This document shows positions 19,711-23,240 of a stretch of DNA of 23,240 nucleotides, one piece after another. How positions within the stretch are numbered: position 1 is the stretch's first letter; every line of letters begins with the position of its first letter. The DNA lies in assembly GCA_015852425.1 (NCBI GenBank), contig JAAAIG010000486.1:1-23240 (forward strand), written 5' to 3'. The notes beneath the pieces were generated by a model. It did no database searches. It had not been told where the DNA came from and saw only the letters and a program-made list of their open reading frames with translations. This DNA comes from Gryganskiella cystojenkinii. Taxonomy: Eukaryota > Mortierellomycota > Mortierellomycetes > Mortierellales > Mortierellaceae. The position numbers and the translations under genes are program-made.

Positions 19711-22006
19711 ATGGTCAATCACGGTAACGATGCACCCGAGGTTCCCTTGGCCCTCGTCTCCAACGCGTATCTGGACGAGCTTACCGCGGGACTGAGAGCA
19801 CGCCCCATTCCCTGGGAGGTAATTGGGGAGAGAAACATGGGCTACATGCAAACAACATTTGACGCCGACTAGTTCTAACTCCTGCTTGCTTTCATTTTCA
19901 ACATGACTCGCACAGGGATATCAACGCGCGACTCTTATCACCCAAGGAGAGCTTAACTATATCAAGGCCGTGGACAAGAAGACTGGCGAGGACCTCTCGC
20001 GTGTCGTGGACCAGGTACGTTGTCAACCTCGTAGTCGCCTAATCATCGCTTATAGAAGGGAAAGCGAAGAGTCTGACCCTCAAAGTGACCAACTATTGAT
20101 GTGTTATCATAGGAAGGAGCCGTCTATGCAGAACTGTTTATCAGTCTCCTTCAAAAACTTGTCCGCGTGGATACCATCCAATCGATCCTTATTCTCATTG
20201 ACGACCTCTTACTTGGTATCGAATCACTCCGCGCTAAGACATCGGACTTTGTTGTGGTCGTGATCTCAGGGCACTGTTTCCACTGACCGTCGTTAATCTG
20301 TCTCCTCCTTTACGTCATATTTTTTAGACCACGAGGAACGCGCTTCCTACTTTCTTGCCCTGTCAAAGAATGATCCTGGACTGCCTTATGCTCCTTTGTT
20401 GAAGTAAGATGTCATCCACCGACCCTGGGACGCCAATATGGAGCGTGGTCGAGTGTCATCGCTTTAAATGTCCATATATCAATGCTGTACTCCTCTGACC
20501 TTATGCCTTTTATCTTTCTTTCTAGATGCTTGAGAAGCGAGGACGAGTTCGTGCCTCTAAAGGCGAGCAAGATCCTGACTATTTTGCTTGGAGCCAGTCC
20601 AAAGCCCAGCAAGGATGCCGCACAGGAACTCTTTCGCTGGACGACCGCGCAACTCCAGAGCAACAACCAAGCTGTCGTCGACTTGGCTGTTCAGGTCTTA
20701 GAATCGGTTCTTCGTCAAAGAGATCTCCGACCCGTGTACTGGGACACTGCTCACGCCATGGACGCCCTTGTCCGGATCTTAAAGGCAGATTCACCTACAC
20801 CCCAGATGCAGTACCAAGTCATCTACTGCTTCTGGATCTTGACCTTTGATACCGAGATCGCGCAGGACCTCAACAGGTATATAAGGGAAATCAAGCTGTG
20901 GAGCGTTTGACGTATGATGCACTATCCATAGATGTTCCAAGACTTTTAACACATGAGTCTTTTATCACTAGGAAATACGATGTCATTCCTCCCTTGGTCG
21001 AGATTGCCAAGTCCGCGATCAAGGAAAAAGTCATTCGCGTCATTGTCTCCACTTTGCGAGTAAGTTATCGTATTTTTCCCGGACATGGTAATTATACTGT
21101 TGCTTACGAATCTATTCCTGGATCATGTTTGTTAACGGAGACCCATTTTTGTTTCCAATGCATAAATAGAACCTCGTGGAAAAGGCACCAGAGTCAAACT
21201 TGGCTGCTATGGCAGCCGTCAAGTTGTTGACTTTTACAGAGAACCTGTCGACTCGGAAGTGGTCCGATGGCGAGATTCTGGAAGATGTCAACTATCTGAA
21301 AGCTGAGCTCGAGGAGAACTTCCAGACCCTGACGTAGGTGCATGGACAAAAGAAAGGGACTGAGCAAATGTGGTCTGCAAAAAGGTTTTTGCATCATTGG
21401 TATCATGAACTGACAAGCAAAAAAAAATACACCTTGCTCCTCATATTATAGTACATTCGAGGTCTACCAGGCAGAATTGCAATCTGGACGTTTGACCTGG
21501 TCGCCTCCCCACCAGTCTGATCTTTTCTGGACCAAGAACTGGAGAGAACTCAAGAAGGAAAATTATGCACTGCTCAGGTACTATTCCGATCGTCCTTTTA
21601 GATAGGTTTCGAGGGAGGAATCTTGTTACGTTTTTCAGGTCAAGATACTGACTCTCTCTTTCTCTCCTTTCCCCAACTTTCAGGATTCTTGCGCGTCTCT
21701 TGAGTACTGCCAACGATACCGTGGTCTTATCTGTTGCCGCCAACGATATTGGTCAATACGTCAAGAGAGACCCCAGCAGCAGAAAGTAGGGTCTATCGCA
21801 ATGAGTCTCCGATGTGGCGACCTTAATTATATAACTCGGTCAACTAGCACTAATCAAAACATTCATTCATATTTTTTAGGTTCTTGCAAGAGATTGGAGT
21901 CAAACAGCGCATCATGGAGCTGATGTCCCACCCAGACCAGGAAGTTCGATACAACAGTGTGAACGCCAGTTGGTCCTTGATTGGAGGCGGCGGTGGAAGA
22001 GTCTGA
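19711..22006 (+). CDS. VMA13: V-type proton ATPase subunit H
   Basis: Ten exons: 19711-19818, 19916-20014, 20113-20215, 20328-20403, 20526-20876, 20972-21059, 21170-21333, 21452-21577, 21684-21785 and 21880-22006; 447 residues, with all introns GT-AG and in consistent phase. Subunit H caps the V1 sector of the vacuolar/endosomal proton pump. It is needed for activity in assembled V1Vo and silences ATP hydrolysis in free V1. The N-terminal motif RARPIPWEGYQRA (about 29-41) is diagnostic and is itself split by intron 1. Helical HEAT/armadillo-type repeats fill the N-terminal two thirds. The C-terminal domain (from about 330) has RLTWSPPHQSDLFWTKNW and ends in HPDQEVRYNS. The gene converges with the CsbD-like gene, with 203 nt between stops. 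Confidence 0.96.
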
Positions 22007-22209
22007 GCTCTAGTAACAGTTACCAGTCTCAATAGCGCCAGAAAGAGATAAAATATGACCAGATGACAAACGACTTGTGTATATAAAGAAGAAGGAAGCG
22101 ACTTTTTATTCGTGAGCGAAAAAAAGTAGTGTAGAGTACAGATGGCGGGTAGATTTTTTTGTACAGATTGGGGTGGCTGTCGATGATCGATTTCTTGAAC
22201 AAAGTTTCT

Positions 22210-22494
22210 TTAGACGTTACGCTGAACTTCACCGATGGCCTCATTCGTTTGTCCTCGAGCCTCGAGTGACCTGTCGCCGGTCAAGGAACCGACCTTGGTC
22301 TGAGCTTGCCCCTCGACCTTGTGTCCGACCCCGTCGGCTTTGGTCTTTTGATCTGCGAGTCGCTGGGCAGCATCAGCGTGAGCTTTTTGGGCGGCACCGT
22401 TCGCGGCCATGTCAGACATGCCCAGCTTTTGTCCGATGACTTGTTTGGCGCCTCCCATGTAGGAGTTGACGGTGTTGGAGAGTCGTTCAGTCAT
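22210..22494 (-). CDS. CsbD-like stress-response protein
   Basis: An intronless 94-residue hydrophilic protein rich in Ala, Gln, Gly and Lys. Residues about 60-92 carry the CsbD/UPF0337 pattern GQAQTKVGSLTGDRSLEARG, followed by EAIGEVQ. The N-terminal half resembles the second repeat of fungal homologues (KQVIGQKLG). CsbD was first described as a sigma-B-dependent general stress protein of Bacillus; fungal members are small, abundant and usually stress-induced, with unknown mechanism. No signal peptide or membrane segment. A TATA-like element lies upstream at 22601-22607. Confidence 0.9.
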   Translation of the reverse strand: MTERLSNTVNSYMGGAKQVIGQKLGMSDMAANGAAQKAHADAAQRLADQKTKADGVGHKVEGQAQTKVGSLTGDRSLEARGQTNEAIGEVQRNV

Positions 22495-23240
22495 TTTTGC
22501 TGTGAGATGAGAAGTATAAAGAGATGACTGTGGTTAAGTTGGGGAGGAAGTTAAAGAAATACGAGAAAAAAGCTGGGGGAGCTGCAAGAGCTGCAGGAGA
22601 ATATATACCAATAGACTGTCTATGTAGATGTGTCATCATGATGTTCGGGTGATTCTTCGCGCAGGTGACCGTAGACTACCCAAAGACTACTAGGTGACTT
22701 CACAATGTCGTGTGTGAGATCAAGACAGGAGTGCACTGACCATGTCCAGCTGTGGAAGGACCCCGTTTTTTTTTGTTGATAACGTGTCGTAATACGCGTT
22801 AACCTGTGACAGACAAGAGCGCCGTGTAAAAACGGTGGTAGTTATTGGACTGGACCCATAAGTGACCCAGCCTATCTGGTCTCGTCTCAGCTTGAATGAT
22901 GCAGTTCTTTACGCTAGTTTTGGCGCTAGTGATATCGGAGTAAAAAAAGCAAAAGGAGGCATGACAGGAATAGGATTACAGTAGTGCGGATTCCTTGAAT
23001 GACTGAAACAAACTCTTCCCACAACTACACAGGCACAAACGGGGTCCTCTGAGAGGAGAGGGAGGGATCCACAATGAGGGGAAAAGAAAATCAACGATGA
23101 CCTTCAACACTCCAACTGTTTTCCGGTATGTCCTCGACTGTTAGTCTGCTCGTTTGGTCCGTTCTTTCGTATCTTTCTTCCTATTCTTCAATCAGAAGCC
23201 TTTGATTTCCCTCGCCAGAATCACTCTTACATCTGTCCCC
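22495..23240. other. Promoter of CsbD-like gene and unassigned right end
   Basis: No coding segment is supported. A direct repeat GAGCTGCA(A/G) at about 22579-22596 and the TATA-like site belong to the CsbD-like promoter. The final ~100 bases are C/T-rich with a CAATCAG acceptor-like site near 23190-23196, possibly the leader of a plus-strand gene beyond the window. Confidence 0.4.
22601..22607 (-). promoter_or_regulatory. TATA box of CsbD-like gene
   Basis: TATATAT on the minus strand lies about 107-113 nt upstream of the ATG, next to an ATTGG (inverted CCAAT) element. Confidence 0.45.

Noticed and set aside
22909..23094. 61-residue minus-strand frame near the right edge
   Set aside because: Short, without domain or supporting splice signals.
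1..23240. tRNA, rRNA, CRISPR or an intact transposon
   Set aside because: I saw no tRNA T-arm/anticodon arrangement, rRNA stretch, regularly spaced repeats, or transposase or reverse-transcriptase motif in any frame. A covariance-model scan would be decisive for small RNAs.

Overview
The window is nuclear DNA of a filamentous fungus, most likely of the Mortierellomycotina (Mortierella-type). The evidence is many short GT-AG introns of about 55-160 nt, intron-dense housekeeping genes, and protein sequences that read as early-diverging fungal. The lineage call is inference; no rRNA or other marker is present. Exon joins below were made by hand from splice motifs, reading phase and protein homology, not from transcripts.

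Left third (1-7300): three tandem, same-strand paralogs (A, B, C) of a large single-pass membrane glycoprotein I cannot assign to a named family. Each has an N-glycosylation-rich outer part, a glycine-zipper transmembrane helix, an aromatic/basic juxtamembrane stretch and an acidic cytosolic tail. A is cut by the left edge. B is complete (603 residues). C is truncated after the helix, and its lost tail survives downstream as a broken relic with two WW-binding-type tyrosine motifs. This array is the most novel content of the window.

Middle (7300-11400): an intronless F-box/leucine-rich-repeat protein (-), a four-repeat RPEL actin-binding protein (+, five exons, tandem NAGNAG last acceptor), and a small secreted six-cysteine protein (-).

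Right half (11700-22500): mitochondrial succinyl-CoA ligase beta (-, eight exons, one GC-AG intron), a decayed LRR gene fragment (+), a yeast Irc24/YIR035C-like short-chain dehydrogenase (-, five exons), a 1.3 kb gene-poor stretch with a near-perfect hairpin, a mitochondrial DUF1640/FMP32/MCUR1-type coiled-coil protein (-), V-ATPase subunit H (+, ten exons), and a CsbD-like stress protein (-). Nothing suggests an operon-like pathway; apart from the paralog array, the genes are unrelated neighbours arranged as divergent or convergent pairs.
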